Shown: positions 1 through 9,824, numbered from the stretch's first letter. The stretch is DNA of 37,167 bases from Zobellia amurskyensis (GCF_009725985.1 NZ_RCNR01000047.1:1-37167); one strand, 5' to 3'. The notes: generated from the letters alone by a model not told the origin. Made by a program: numbers and translations.

Positions 1-1316
1 ACACTCGGCCCAATATCATTTTTATTTTTGCCGATGATTGGGGGTATGGTGATTTAGGTATTCATGGCAGTACCTTTTGTGAAACCCCTAACCTTGATAA
101 AATGGCCGCAGAGGGCATCGATTTTCAAAATTTCTCTGTGGTAAATCCGGTTTGTTCACCAAGTAGAGTTGCGGTAATGACAGGGCAATTTCCGGCAAGG
201 CAGAGTGTGCATGGTCACTTTGCATCCGTGGAATCACATATAAAAAGAGGCATGCCGGATTGGTTGAACCCTGAAGCACCCTTACTTCCGAAAATGCTAA
301 AAGAATCAGGGTATGCCACCGCTCATTTTGGTAAATGGCATCTTTCCAATACCCATGTTAAAGATGCACCTAGTCCGTTGGAATATGGTTATGATGAGTA
401 CGGTGCATTTAATTTACCGAGTAACCTGCATCAAATGCAAGCAGACTCAACCTTATATAAAACTATTGATTTTGTAAAACGGAACAAAGACAAACCGTTT
501 TTTGTGAATGCTTGGATTCACGCCACACATACTCCACATTATCCTAAGAAGGAATATATGCAGCAATTTGCTCATCTAAATGAGCAGCAGCAAGTGTATG
601 CAGCTGTGGTAGCTGAGTATGATGCCCGTATAGGGGAGTTGTTCGATACGTTGGAAAAGTTAGGCATTGATGAGAACACCTTAGTTGTTTTTTCATCGGA
701 TAACGGTCCGGAAATAACAGGCAAAAATAAAATTACCGAAGACAATTCTACAGGACCAGGTATGGGAACCTATTATTCAGTGGGTGAAACAGCCGGACTC
801 AAGGGCGAAAAACGTTCCTTGTTCGCAGGTGGTGTGCGCATACCGTTTTTAGTACGTTGGCCTGCTAAAACTCCTTCTGGTGTAGTTGATAGAACTACAG
901 AATTAGCTACGGTAGATTTACTGCCCACATTTTTGGAATTGGCGAATGCAACCGCTCCTGGAAATTATGAACCAGATGGGGTAAGTATAGTATCGGCTAT
1001 TAAGGGAAAACCTTTCGAACGGCAAAAACCGATTTTTTGGGATTGGCGTTTTCCGAATGACCGCCCGGACTTTTGGCCAAGTGCGGGTGTACAGGAAGAG
1101 AATTGGAAGTTGCTGGTAAATGAAGAATTAGGAAAAGCGGAACTATATGATATTTCTTCGGACTGGGCTGAGCAGAAAGATGTGTCTGCAGAAAATCCAG
1201 AAAAGAAAAAGGAACTAATGGATAAATTTAGGGCTTTCGAAAAATCCTTACCTATAAATCCTCCTTCCAATTCATTTTCAGAAGCAAGAAATATAAGTGA
1301 AGTCACAAATAAATAG
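1..1316 (+). CDS. S1-type sulfatase, 5' end cut by the window edge
   Basis: Exported sulfatase that would hydrolyse a sulfate ester on a glycan. The reading frame is open from base 3, giving 437 visible residues; the signal peptide and true start lie off the left edge. The metal-site motif ADDWGYGDLG is at the start, and the catalytic motif is CSPSR, with the Cys codon at 153-155 that a maturase would convert to formylglycine. Further landmarks of the alkaline-phosphatase-like fold are FGKWHL, HATHTPH and SSDNGPE, and the C-terminal subdomain looks complete. It ends just before a strong terminator, so it is the last gene of an upstream operon. Family membership is certain; the sulfate position and sugar attacked cannot be read from the sequence. 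Confidence 0.93.
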   Translation, partial: TRPNIIFIFADDWGYGDLGIHGSTFCETPNLDKMAAEGIDFQNFSVVNPVCSPSRVAVMTGQFPARQSVHGHFASVESHIKRGMPDWLNPEAPLLPKMLKESGYATAHFGKWHLSNTHVKDAPSPLEYGYDEYGAFNLPSNLHQMQADSTLYKTIDFVKRNKDKPFFVNAWIHATHTPHYPKKEYMQQFAHLNEQQQVYAAVVAEYDARIGELFDTLEKLGIDENTLVVFSSDNGPEITGKNKITEDNSTGPGMGTYYSVGETAGLKGEKRSLFAGGVRIPFLVRWPAKTPSGVVDRTTELATVDLLPTFLELANATAPGNYEPDGVSIVSAIKGKPFERQKPIFWDWRFPNDRPDFWPSAGVQEENWKLLVNEELGKAELYDISSDWAEQKDVSAENPEKKKELMDKFRAFEKSLPINPPSNSFSEARNISEVTNK

Positions 1317-1360
1317 CTACAGAAGAATGTGAACTGAATCATAGTGAAACCAGAAACGAA

Positions 1361-1392
1361 TAGAAAAAGCTCCAGATATGGAGCTTTTTCTA
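1361..1392 (+). terminator. Intrinsic terminator after the left-edge sulfatase
   Basis: A perfect 13-bp inverted repeat (1361-1373 with 1380-1392, 6-nt loop) with an A-tract on the left arm and a T-tract on the right arm. It lies 45 bp after the sulfatase stop codon. The A/T tracts make it usable in both directions, but only the plus-strand operon ends here. Confidence 0.8.
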
Positions 1393-1674
1393 TTTAATGA
1401 TTTAGCAAAATGTTATGTATAGATGTGAAATCTTAAGTAATAAAAACTGTAAGAAAAAGGTGTAAGTAGTACTGTTATTGCAAAAAAAGTATAGAATCTG
1501 GTATTTTTTTTGGTAGCAAGTGCTTTTTTACATTCTTAGTTTTGGCTATATCATTTTGATAAAATGATAATATATGGTTGCTAAAGAAAACTATATATAA
1601 TTTTCGAGACATCAATATTGCGATATACTTAATTCGCAGTCGCCAACCCATCATACTAATTTAATTACTAGAAA
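1393..1674 (+). promoter_or_regulatory. Regulatory region upstream of the first susC, with a palindrome
   Basis: This AT-rich region has no gene. TAGTTTTG at 1537-1544 fits the Bacteroidota -7 consensus TAnnTTTG, but no TTTG lies at the expected 19-21 bp upstream. The nearest, at 1509-1512, is 24 bp away. Immediately downstream, TATCATTTT (1549-1557) and AAAATGATA (1561-1569) form a perfect 9-bp dyad around a 3-nt centre. It would overlap the transcription start if the -7 call is right, so it could be an operator. Both calls are inference from sequence only. Confidence 0.35.
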
Positions 1675-4600
1675 ATGAAAAAACGGAAAACCAAAATTTA
1701 TCCCTTTGGGATTATCCCAAAGGAGATTCTTAAGGTGTGCTTTTGTGCATTCCTTTTGCCAACATTAATTTCAGAAGTTCATGCAAGCGCTTCTTCCATA
1801 ACTTCAGAATTTGAGTTTGAAGATGTTCAACAACAAGTTACCGGTGCTGTTTTGGATAATGCAGGAATACCTCTTGCAGGAGTAAATGTACTTATAGAAG
1901 GTACTACAACGGGAACACAAACAGATTTTGATGGAAACTACACCATAGCCGCAAGCTCGGGAGATGTATTGGTCTTTTCATACATTGGTATGAAAACTCA
2001 GTCGCTTACGGTTGGTACATCTAGTAGTATAAATGTAATCATGGAGGAGGATGCCGCAAGTTTAGATGAGGTGGTTGTAATTGGTTATGGTAGCCAAAAG
2101 AAAAGTGACCTAACAGGTGCCGTTGGTTCTGTTTCTGCAGCTGAGTTGCAAGAGCGTCCCGCCGCGTCCCTTACCCAATCCTTATCAGGTAAAATGCCCG
2201 GTGTAAGCGTATCTATTAATTCAGGTAGACCGGGTGGAAAATCCAATATCAGAATTAGAGGGAATTCTTCGGTTAGTCTTTCTAATGATCCATTGTACGT
2301 GGTAGATGGAATCATATTGGTCTCATCGGGATTAGGCAATAACAGTTCCCCAATAGATTATATCAACCCTAATGATATTGCTTCAATTGAAGTTCTAAAA
2401 GATGCTTCGGCAACGGCAATATATGGTTCTAGAGGTGCCAATGGTGTTATTCTGGTTTCTACGAAAAGAGGAAGTAAATCAGGAGGGAAAATAAGCTATG
2501 ATAGCTATTACAGTTTAGGAAACCTTTCCCGAAAAGTAGACGTACTAAACTCTGAGCAATTTTTGATGATTGAGGAGGTAGCCTATCAGAATGCAGAAAA
2601 ATATGATGCCGTGGGCTTTGCCAATGGCAAGTATACAGATCCTGCTTTAAAACGAAATGATCCAAACCTTTTTGATGCCAACGGCAATCCGCTTTATGAT
2701 ACGGATTGGCAAGATGAGGTAACCCGGGCGGCCTTCACACAAAACCATCAACTATCGTTTACAGGAGGAACCGAGAAAGGTAGCTACGGTGCGTTCCTTG
2801 GTTATATGGACGAAGAAGGTATCATGAAAGATTCTTGGTTAAAACGATATTCCGGTCGATTTGTCTTCGATTCCAATATTAGGGATTGGCTCAAAGTAGG
2901 CGGTAGTCTTAGTTATAACAATCAAAAGGAAAGAGTTATCCACGCCTCATGGGTAGGTAGAAATATGATTGAGAATATTCCTATTGTACCTGTAAAATAC
3001 CCGGATGGTAGTTGGGCCAGTAATGCGGATTACCCAGGAATGGAAGGAGGGCCAAACCCGGTTAGGGTAGGAGAAGAGTACAAGAAATTCTTGCGCACCA
3101 ATACCATATTAGGAAATATATTCGCCAACATCACCTTGGCGAAAGGACTGGATTTTAGAACTTCCATAGGCGTAAATAACGTGGAGCAAAAGACTGATGA
3201 ATATGCCGGCCGTGAATTAAGTTTTATCGGAACGAATACAAACGGTTACGCAGAAAGATCAGCAAATGAGTATACTTCATGGCAATTCGAAAATTACCTG
3301 ACTTATAATAAGGAGATTGCTGATACCCATTCTATAACCGGTTTGTTGGGGATATCATGGCAACATATAAATAATACGGCATTTAGTGCCCGAGCAGAAA
3401 ATTTCTCGGATGACTTTTTTAGCTTCGATAATTTAGGAGCGGGTTCAGTGGTTGGCAATCCAACGTCTAGTGCTTTTGCCTATGGGTTGAATTCTTATTT
3501 CGGACGAATCAATTATGGACTCCAAAATAAATACCTATTGACCGTTACAGGTCGTGTAGATGGATCATCAAAATTTGGAGATACCAATAGATATGCTTTC
3601 TTTCCTTCAGCGGCTTTGGCTTGGAAAGTTTCCGAAGAGAATTTCTTGAAAGAATCTAAAACAATATCCAATCTTAAATTAAGAGCTAGTTACGGTGTTA
3701 CGGGTAATTCGGAAATACCTGCATACGGAGCATTACCTGGTTTAGGAAACTATGCCTATGTGGTTAATAACTCGGTTGTAAATGGTATTGGTATAGATCG
3801 TTTAGCAAATCCTGATTTAAAATGGGAAAAGACAAACCAAGTAGATGCAGGAATTGAAGTCGGTCTATTTGACGGAAGAATTTCCTTTGAGGCCGATATC
3901 TACCGTAAACTGACCGAAGATATGTTACTGAACTCACCTGTACCCACCAGTAGTGGTTACGCTTCTGTATTCCGGAATATTGGAAGTATGGAAAATAAGG
4001 GTATTGAATTTTCTTTGAGTACCAGGAATATTGTAACCGATAATTTTTCTTGGGACACGGATTTCAACATTGCCATGAATAAAAATGAGGTGGTTGCACT
4101 TTCTGGTGGAAGCGATATTTTCTCTAGTCGGACTATCATTCGAGAAGGCGAACCTGTTGGATCGTTCTTTGGCTTAGTCAATCTAGGAACATGGGGAACC
4201 GATGAAGCAGATGAAGCTGCTAAATATTTTAGATTACCGGGTGATGTTAAAATAGAGGATAGAAATGATGATGGAGTTATCAATCAAGCCGATAGAACCA
4301 TTATCGGAAAAGGTATTCCTGATGGTTACGGAAGTCTGATCAACACTTTCCGCTACAAGAATTTTGAATTATTGGTGGATTTACAGTTTCAGTACGGTAA
4401 TGATATCATGTATATCACTACGCGACCACAAGAAAACAGACAAGGTATCGCAAATAGCCTTGCTACAGTATTGGATGCCTGGACACCTGAAAACCAGGAT
4501 ACGGAAATTGCACAGTGGAGACCTGTATCTGCGGGTTATGATAATTTAGACACCTCTCACATGATTCAAGATGGGTCGTTCATTAGAGGTAGAAACTTGT

Positions 4601-4818
4601 TGTTGGGTTATAATTTCTCACCGGATATTTCTGAAAAATTAAAGCTAAGCAGGTTAAAGATATATACGTCTGCGCAAAATTTCTTTGTGAGCACAAAATA
4701 TGAAGGTTATGATCCAGAGGTGCAAACTAGTGATACCACATTTGGACAAGGAGAGGTAAACTTTGATCAATATCCAAAGCCTAGAGTATTTATGATTGGG
4801 TTGAACGCAACTTTCTAA
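1675..4818 (+). CDS. SusC-like TonB-dependent outer-membrane transporter
   Basis: Outer-membrane porin of a SusC/SusD importer, which takes up oligosaccharides using TonB energy. The 1047 residues start with an unusually long export signal (hydrophobic stretch about 21-33, ending near VHASA). A carboxypeptidase-regulatory-like domain follows (about 53-130, with GVNVLIEGT and DFDGNY), then the plug domain (LDEVVVIGYG, IRIRGNSS, DPLYVVDG, ASATAIYGSRGANGVILVSTK) and a long beta-barrel. There is no STN domain before the regulatory-like domain, so it does not look like an ECF-sigma signalling type. The susD partner starts 7 bp after its stop. The transported glycan is not determined by sequence. 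Confidence 0.96.
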   Translation: MKKRKTKIYPFGIIPKEILKVCFCAFLLPTLISEVHASASSITSEFEFEDVQQQVTGAVLDNAGIPLAGVNVLIEGTTTGTQTDFDGNYTIAASSGDVLVFSYIGMKTQSLTVGTSSSINVIMEEDAASLDEVVVIGYGSQKKSDLTGAVGSVSAAELQERPAASLTQSLSGKMPGVSVSINSGRPGGKSNIRIRGNSSVSLSNDPLYVVDGIILVSSGLGNNSSPIDYINPNDIASIEVLKDASATAIYGSRGANGVILVSTKRGSKSGGKISYDSYYSLGNLSRKVDVLNSEQFLMIEEVAYQNAEKYDAVGFANGKYTDPALKRNDPNLFDANGNPLYDTDWQDEVTRAAFTQNHQLSFTGGTEKGSYGAFLGYMDEEGIMKDSWLKRYSGRFVFDSNIRDWLKVGGSLSYNNQKERVIHASWVGRNMIENIPIVPVKYPDGSWASNADYPGMEGGPNPVRVGEEYKKFLRTNTILGNIFANITLAKGLDFRTSIGVNNVEQKTDEYAGRELSFIGTNTNGYAERSANEYTSWQFENYLTYNKEIADTHSITGLLGISWQHINNTAFSARAENFSDDFFSFDNLGAGSVVGNPTSSAFAYGLNSYFGRINYGLQNKYLLTVTGRVDGSSKFGDTNRYAFFPSAALAWKVSEENFLKESKTISNLKLRASYGVTGNSEIPAYGALPGLGNYAYVVNNSVVNGIGIDRLANPDLKWEKTNQVDAGIEVGLFDGRISFEADIYRKLTEDMLLNSPVPTSSGYASVFRNIGSMENKGIEFSLSTRNIVTDNFSWDTDFNIAMNKNEVVALSGGSDIFSSRTIIREGEPVGSFFGLVNLGTWGTDEADEAAKYFRLPGDVKIEDRNDDGVINQADRTIIGKGIPDGYGSLINTFRYKNFELLVDLQFQYGNDIMYITTRPQENRQGIANSLATVLDAWTPENQDTEIAQWRPVSAGYDNLDTSHMIQDGSFIRGRNLLLGYNFSPDISEKLKLSRLKIYTSAQNFFVSTKYEGYDPEVQTSDTTFGQGEVNFDQYPKPRVFMIGLNATF

Positions 4819-4825
4819 ACAAAAA

Positions 4826-6340
4826 ATGACAAACATGAAAAATATAATTAAAACCAGAATTCAAGTAGTCTTGATGGGATTCTCGCTAATCATAGGAGCG
4901 GGCTGTTCTGATTTTCTTGAAGAAACCGATCCATCTAACATTACCGCAGACAGTTATTTTAAAACTGCGGAGCATGCAGAATCTGCTGTATATTCTATCT
5001 ATTCCAATTTAAGGGATGTACGTGGAGGATCATACGGAGGTAGTCCTTGGCTAATGTTAGAATTTGCTACAGGTTTAGCGGACAGTGATTTAGGTCAGGC
5101 AGATAATAGCAATATCATTCGGAATTTAACCAATACTTCAGACAATGCGTATGGCAAAACGTATTGGGATAGCAGCTATAAAGGTATAGCCAATGCCAAC
5201 TTGGCAATTGCAAACATTCCGGATATAGCTATGGATGAAGGCCAAAAAAATCAACTATTGGGAGAAGCTCGGTTTTTAAGGGCCTATTACTATTATAACC
5301 TAGTTCGGATTTTTGGAAGTGTTCCTTTAATCACGGACCCTATTGATTTAAGTTCGGAAAATTTGTATTCGTCTCAAGAAACAGTCGAGAATATTTATGC
5401 GGTAATTGTAGAAGATTTGACTACTGCAGAGGCATCGGGTCTTCCGTTTAATGATGGAACGGGAAAAGTAACCTTGGGAGCAGTTAAATCATTGCTATCT
5501 AGTGTGTATTTAACTATGGCCGGTAACCCTCTACAATTGGGTAGTGAGTATTATCAAAAAGCAGCGGATAAAGCCAAAGAAGTTATAGACGCTGCGGAAT
5601 ATAGCTTGTTCCCTACATATGCGGATTTACATGACCCTGAGCAAAATAATACTGGCGAGAACATCTTTATGGTTCAATATGAAGCTTTTGTAGACCCTTC
5701 TAATTGGCAGCCTTTGGTGATTCCCTATAACATGAATATCTCCGCATATTCAGAACAGACTGGTGCTATTTATGCGAATCAAGATTTTATAAATTCATAT
5801 GACGAAGGTGATAAAAGGATAGCTGAAAAGGAATTTTACTATACTACCTATACTTCAAAATTTGATAGGGATGAAACTATTGTCCTTGGTGGATACTTCC
5901 TATATAAACATTTTGATATTGTTGCTAATCTTGATACGGCAAGTAGTGATTTAAACTGGGATTTGATTCGTTATGCTGAAGTCTTATTGATTTATGCAGA
6001 GGCGTCAAATGAGGTGTCAGGGCCTACAACAGAAGCGTACAATGCGGTAAATGCAATTAGAACTAGAGCAGAGCTTCCTGATTTGGCTGGACTTAGCAAA
6101 GACCAGTTTCGCGAAGCTATTTTGAAAGAAAAATGGCATGAGCTTAGTTATGAGAATGTTACTTGGTTTGATATGGTTAGGCTTAAAAAAGGATTTAATG
6201 TTACCACAGGAACTTTTGAAGATTTTGTAGGTCATTCATTTGCTTACGGCCCTACACTTACGGAGCGTGAACTATTGTTCCCAATACCTACGGATGAGCT
6301 TCGTAACAATGAGAACTTGGTACAGAATCCAGGGTATTAA
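4826..6340 (+). CDS. SusD-like surface glycan-binding lipoprotein
   Basis: Cell-surface lipoprotein that caps the adjacent SusC barrel and binds the glycan. The 504 residues carry a lipoprotein signal ending in GAGC (lipidated Cys27 from the first ATG; a second ATG three codons in, MKNIIK, is an equally good start). The SusD N-terminal pattern SDFLEETDPSN and helical TPR-like region (RFLRAYYYYNLVRIFGSVPL) are followed by the C-terminal RagB/SusD segment, ending in FPIPTDELRNNENL and QNPGY, which is typical for the family. It lies 7 bp after susC and 71 bp before a sulfatase, so the three are probably co-transcribed. Confidence 0.95.
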   Translation: MTNMKNIIKTRIQVVLMGFSLIIGAGCSDFLEETDPSNITADSYFKTAEHAESAVYSIYSNLRDVRGGSYGGSPWLMLEFATGLADSDLGQADNSNIIRNLTNTSDNAYGKTYWDSSYKGIANANLAIANIPDIAMDEGQKNQLLGEARFLRAYYYYNLVRIFGSVPLITDPIDLSSENLYSSQETVENIYAVIVEDLTTAEASGLPFNDGTGKVTLGAVKSLLSSVYLTMAGNPLQLGSEYYQKAADKAKEVIDAAEYSLFPTYADLHDPEQNNTGENIFMVQYEAFVDPSNWQPLVIPYNMNISAYSEQTGAIYANQDFINSYDEGDKRIAEKEFYYTTYTSKFDRDETIVLGGYFLYKHFDIVANLDTASSDLNWDLIRYAEVLLIYAEASNEVSGPTTEAYNAVNAIRTRAELPDLAGLSKDQFREAILKEKWHELSYENVTWFDMVRLKKGFNVTTGTFEDFVGHSFAYGPTLTERELLFPIPTDELRNNENLVQNPGY

Positions 6341-6411
6341 CCGCTATTTATTTTCGGACAGTTTACCTGTTTGTTTAAAAAAGAGTAACAAATTTCAGAC
6401 ATAAAAAAATA

Positions 6412-8259
6412 ATGAAAATGAACTATAAATTAGTGTCCGGCAGTAAGAAGGTAACCCATAGATGTAAACGGAACCTTGCTGTAAAGAGTCTTTCAATGTT
6501 CATGGTTTTATTCTGTGGGTCGTCATTGGTAGCACGAGCGCAAAGCCCATCCAAAGAAAAACCGAATGTAATTGTTGTTATTACGGATGACCAAGGTATG
6601 GGCGATCTGGGGAGTTACGGAAATCCCTATATCAAAACACCAAATATTGACACCTTCTATAAAGACGCCGTACGGTTTAACAATTATCATGTTTCCACAA
6701 CCTGTGCGCCTAGTAGAGGGGCTATAATGAGTGGGCGTCATACCAATAGGTTAAATGTTTTTCATACCATTACGGGACGCTCGTTACTTTTTGAAGATGA
6801 GGTGATATTGCCACAGATATTTGCGCAGAACGGATATACCAATGGTATGTTCGGCAAATGGCATTTAGGGGATAATTATCCGTACCGTCCGGAAGACAGA
6901 GGTTTTCATGAGGTTGTCCGTCATGGAGGTGGGGGAATTACCCAAGGACCTGATTACTGGAACAATGATTATTTTGATGATACCTATTGGCATAATGGAA
7001 AAACCGAAAAATACGAAGGCTACTGTACCGATGTTTTCTTTTCGGAAGCATTGGATTTTATAGAAACAAATAAGGATAAACCTTTCTTTTGTTACATCGC
7101 CACCAATGCGCCTCATGGTCCTTTGAACGTTCCAAAAGAGTATATGGATATGTATAAAGGTGTAGACGGATTGGAGGAAAAATTCCAACGGTTCTACGGA
7201 ATGATTACCAACATAGACGACAATTTCAAGCTTTTAGAAGATAAGTTAGATGCTTTGAATATTGCAGATAACACCATTCTAATTTTTACAACGGATAATG
7301 GTACCGCTGGTGGAAATAAAGTTTTTGACGCAGGTTTAAGAGGAGGTAAAGGTAGTGAGTACGAAGGTGGTCACCGTGTTCCTTTGCTAATCCGTTGGCC
7401 AAATGGTAAGCTAACAGGAGGTAAGGATATAGATAAATTGGTAGCTCATTATGATCTGCTGCCTACATTCGTTGATCTTCTAGGTTTTGATTTTAATCCG
7501 GTGAAGCCATTGGATGGTAAAAGTCTAAAACCTTTGCTTTATGATGAAGCGGAAGATTGGCCCAATAGGATTTTATATATGGACACCCAACGGTTGCAGA
7601 ATTTGGTGAAATACAGAAAATACTCTGTTATGGACGATAATTGGCGTCTTGTAAATGGAAATGAGCTTTATGATATGAGCAAAGACCGAAGTCAGACTAC
7701 TAATGTGTTTGATAAACATCCTGAGGTAGCGGAAAGATTGGCTGTGGGTTATGAAAAATGGTGGCAGTCCATCATGGATGAAAACGTTAACGAGCGTTAC
7801 GCTTATATTAAAGTAGGCTCTCCGGAAGAAAATCCTAGTCGTATTTCATCACATGATATGATGACGGGTAAATTCGGGCATATGTGGCATCAATACGGAG
7901 CAACAAATGCCTCACAAGCTACAGGAAATTGGAAAATTGAATTTGTTGAGGATGGTGATTATAAAATTAGCTTATGCCGTTTTCCAAGGGAAAGTGGTTT
8001 GGCTATAAACGAAACTTTTCCAGCGGAAAAACAGAGGGTAGAACTGGAAAGAGCTATGCCGGCAAGTACAAAATCCGATTTTGAAGAGGCCTACATCTAT
8101 GTAGCTGATTTGGAAAAGACCGCTAAAATTGAAAAAGGCCAAAAAGAAGTGTCTTTTACCGCTAAGGTTTCTGCGGGTAAATATGATATGGAAGCGCAGT
8201 TGATCGATAAAGACAAAAGGGTACACCCTGCATATTATGTGTATATAGAAAAGTTATAA
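6412..8259 (+). CDS. S1-type sulfatase with a C-terminal extension
   Basis: Exported sulfatase (615 residues) following susD. The long N-terminus contains a hydrophobic signal (LSMFMVLFCGSSLVARA) with a likely cleavage after ARA. Core motifs are TDDQGMGDLGSYG, catalytic CAPSR with Cys98, FGKWHLGDN, NAPHGPLNVP and TTDNGT. The sulfatase core appears to end near residue 480. About 130 residues follow (GNWKIEFVEDGDYKISL and later YDMEAQLIDKD) and read like an extra beta-rich domain that I cannot name. ATG at 6412 and 6418 are both possible starts. The operon position suggests it acts on the glycan handled by this SusC/SusD; the sulfate position is unknown. Confidence 0.94.
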   Translation: MKMNYKLVSGSKKVTHRCKRNLAVKSLSMFMVLFCGSSLVARAQSPSKEKPNVIVVITDDQGMGDLGSYGNPYIKTPNIDTFYKDAVRFNNYHVSTTCAPSRGAIMSGRHTNRLNVFHTITGRSLLFEDEVILPQIFAQNGYTNGMFGKWHLGDNYPYRPEDRGFHEVVRHGGGGITQGPDYWNNDYFDDTYWHNGKTEKYEGYCTDVFFSEALDFIETNKDKPFFCYIATNAPHGPLNVPKEYMDMYKGVDGLEEKFQRFYGMITNIDDNFKLLEDKLDALNIADNTILIFTTDNGTAGGNKVFDAGLRGGKGSEYEGGHRVPLLIRWPNGKLTGGKDIDKLVAHYDLLPTFVDLLGFDFNPVKPLDGKSLKPLLYDEAEDWPNRILYMDTQRLQNLVKYRKYSVMDDNWRLVNGNELYDMSKDRSQTTNVFDKHPEVAERLAVGYEKWWQSIMDENVNERYAYIKVGSPEENPSRISSHDMMTGKFGHMWHQYGATNASQATGNWKIEFVEDGDYKISLCRFPRESGLAINETFPAEKQRVELERAMPASTKSDFEEAYIYVADLEKTAKIEKGQKEVSFTAKVSAGKYDMEAQLIDKDKRVHPAYYVYIEKL

Positions 8260-8464
8260 AACGTATTCCCGTTACTACGTAAATCTAAAAATGTTTCTGT
8301 TCAACTTTGATTGGACTGGGACGTTTTTGGTTTATGGGGAGAATAGTGAATTTTTTTTTATTTTTTGATAGATTATTGGTTTAGAAATGAATCATGAATG
8401 TCTTTGGGCAAAAAAAGTATCATTTTAGGTGTATTATCTGGTGGTTTTGAAAAAGTTGAAGTTT

Positions 8465-8472
8465 TAATTTTG
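8465..8472 (+). promoter_or_regulatory. Candidate -7 box of the fucose catabolic operon
   Basis: TAATTTTG matches TAnnTTTG and sits 19 bp before the ATG of the dehydratase gene, which would leave a very short leader. The nearest TTTG upstream (8446-8449) is only 15 bp away, so the -33 element is poor and the promoter may need an activator. The 9-mer TATCATTTT, one arm of the palindrome before the first susC, occurs once at 8418-8426; this could be chance. Confidence 0.35.
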
Positions 8473-8491
8473 TACTGTTAATATAGAATTT

Positions 8492-9817
8492 ATGTCAAAA
8501 AAAATAACAATTACGGGTGTTGAAATTATAGATGTCCGTTTTCCAACGAGTAAGTCCTTAGATGGTTCGGATGCCATGAATCCTGACCCGGATTATTCTG
8601 CGGCGTATGTAATATTAAAGACCGATTCCGACAGCGGACTAGAAGGTCACGGCTTGACGTTTACAATTGGTAGGGGTAATGAATTATGTGCTGCCGCAAT
8701 CCAATCCTTAGCTCCGTTAGTGGTTGGGAAAACACTGGAAAGCTTTACGGCAGATATGGGTGCCTTTTGGAAAATGATTACAGGTGATAGTCAGTTGAGG
8801 TGGTTAGGTCCTGAAAAAGGAGTGATTCACTTAGCAACCGGTGCCGTGGTAAATGCCGTTTGGGATTTGTACGCCAAAGCGGAAGGCAAACCTTTATGGA
8901 AGTTGTTGGCCGATATGACGCCAGAAGAGTTGGTGCGTTGTGTAGACTTTACGTACATAACAGATGCAGTTACTCCAGAAGAAGCATTGGCGATGTTAAA
9001 GGATAAAGAAAGCACCAAGCAAGAACGTATAGCCAAATTAAAGCAAGACGGTTATCCTGCTTATACTACGTCGGCCGGTTGGTTAGGGTATTCAGATGAT
9101 AAGATGCGTAGGCTCTGTAGAGAAGCAAAAGAAGCCGGTTTTGATCATATGAAAATAAAGGTAGGTTCGGATTTGCAAGATGATATGCGCCGTGCCGCAA
9201 TTATTCGTGAAGAAATAGGTGATGATCTTCGGTTGATGATGGATGCGAATCAAAAATGGGATGTAGATGAAGCCATTGAGAATATGGCCGAGTTGAAAAA
9301 ATTCAACCCGTATTGGATTGAAGAGCCCACAAGTCCGGATGATATTTTAGGACACGCAAAGATAGCAAAAGCCATTGCGCCAATTAAAGTAGCAACGGGA
9401 GAACATTGTCAGAACAGGGTAATGTTCAAACAGTTGATGCAGGCCAATGCCATAGAAATATGCCAGATAGATAGCTGTAGGGTAGGGGGCGTCAATGAAA
9501 TATTGGCTATTTTATTTATGGCGGCAAAATTCAATATACCGGTTTGTCCGCATGCTGGTGGTGTTGGACTTTGTGAATATGTACAGCATTTGTCAATGAT
9601 CGACTATATTGCCATAAGCGGTTCTTTAGAAAATCGTATTATTGAATTTGTAGACCATTTACACGAACACTTTTTTGATCCGGTAGTTATTAAGGAAGGG
9701 GCATATATGCCGCCAAGTATGGCTGGATACAGTATAACTATGAAACCCGAATCTTTGGCGGAATATAGCTTTCCAAATGGGAGTTACTGGGAAAAGGAAT
9801 TAAGTACAACATTATAA
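8492..9817 (+). CDS. fucD: L-fuconate dehydratase (enolase superfamily)
   Basis: Cytoplasmic Mg2+-dependent dehydratase converting L-fuconate to 2-keto-3-deoxy-L-fuconate. The 441 residues match the length of the characterised Xanthomonas enzyme. Active-site pieces are in order: KIKVG with Lys221/Lys223; metal ligands Asp251 (MDAN), Glu277 (IEEP) and Glu304 (TGEH); Asp327 and the base His354 (CPHAGG). As recalled, these are shifted by +3 from the Xanthomonas residues 220, 248, 274, 301, 324 and 351. It is the first gene of the operon, followed after 7 bp by an SDR, then an FAH hydrolase, a second SDR and FucP, which supports fuconate over other sugar acids. No signal peptide. Confidence 0.92.
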   Translation: MSKKITITGVEIIDVRFPTSKSLDGSDAMNPDPDYSAAYVILKTDSDSGLEGHGLTFTIGRGNELCAAAIQSLAPLVVGKTLESFTADMGAFWKMITGDSQLRWLGPEKGVIHLATGAVVNAVWDLYAKAEGKPLWKLLADMTPEELVRCVDFTYITDAVTPEEALAMLKDKESTKQERIAKLKQDGYPAYTTSAGWLGYSDDKMRRLCREAKEAGFDHMKIKVGSDLQDDMRRAAIIREEIGDDLRLMMDANQKWDVDEAIENMAELKKFNPYWIEEPTSPDDILGHAKIAKAIAPIKVATGEHCQNRVMFKQLMQANAIEICQIDSCRVGGVNEILAILFMAAKFNIPVCPHAGGVGLCEYVQHLSMIDYIAISGSLENRIIEFVDHLHEHFFDPVVIKEGAYMPPSMAGYSITMKPESLAEYSFPNGSYWEKELSTTL

Positions 9818-9824
9818 AACACCT

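Noticed and set aside
965-1342. Long minus-strand frames opposite the sulfatase, susC, susD and HTCS genes
   Set aside because: They run antisense to well supported genes, have low-complexity or non-protein-like composition and no domain features.
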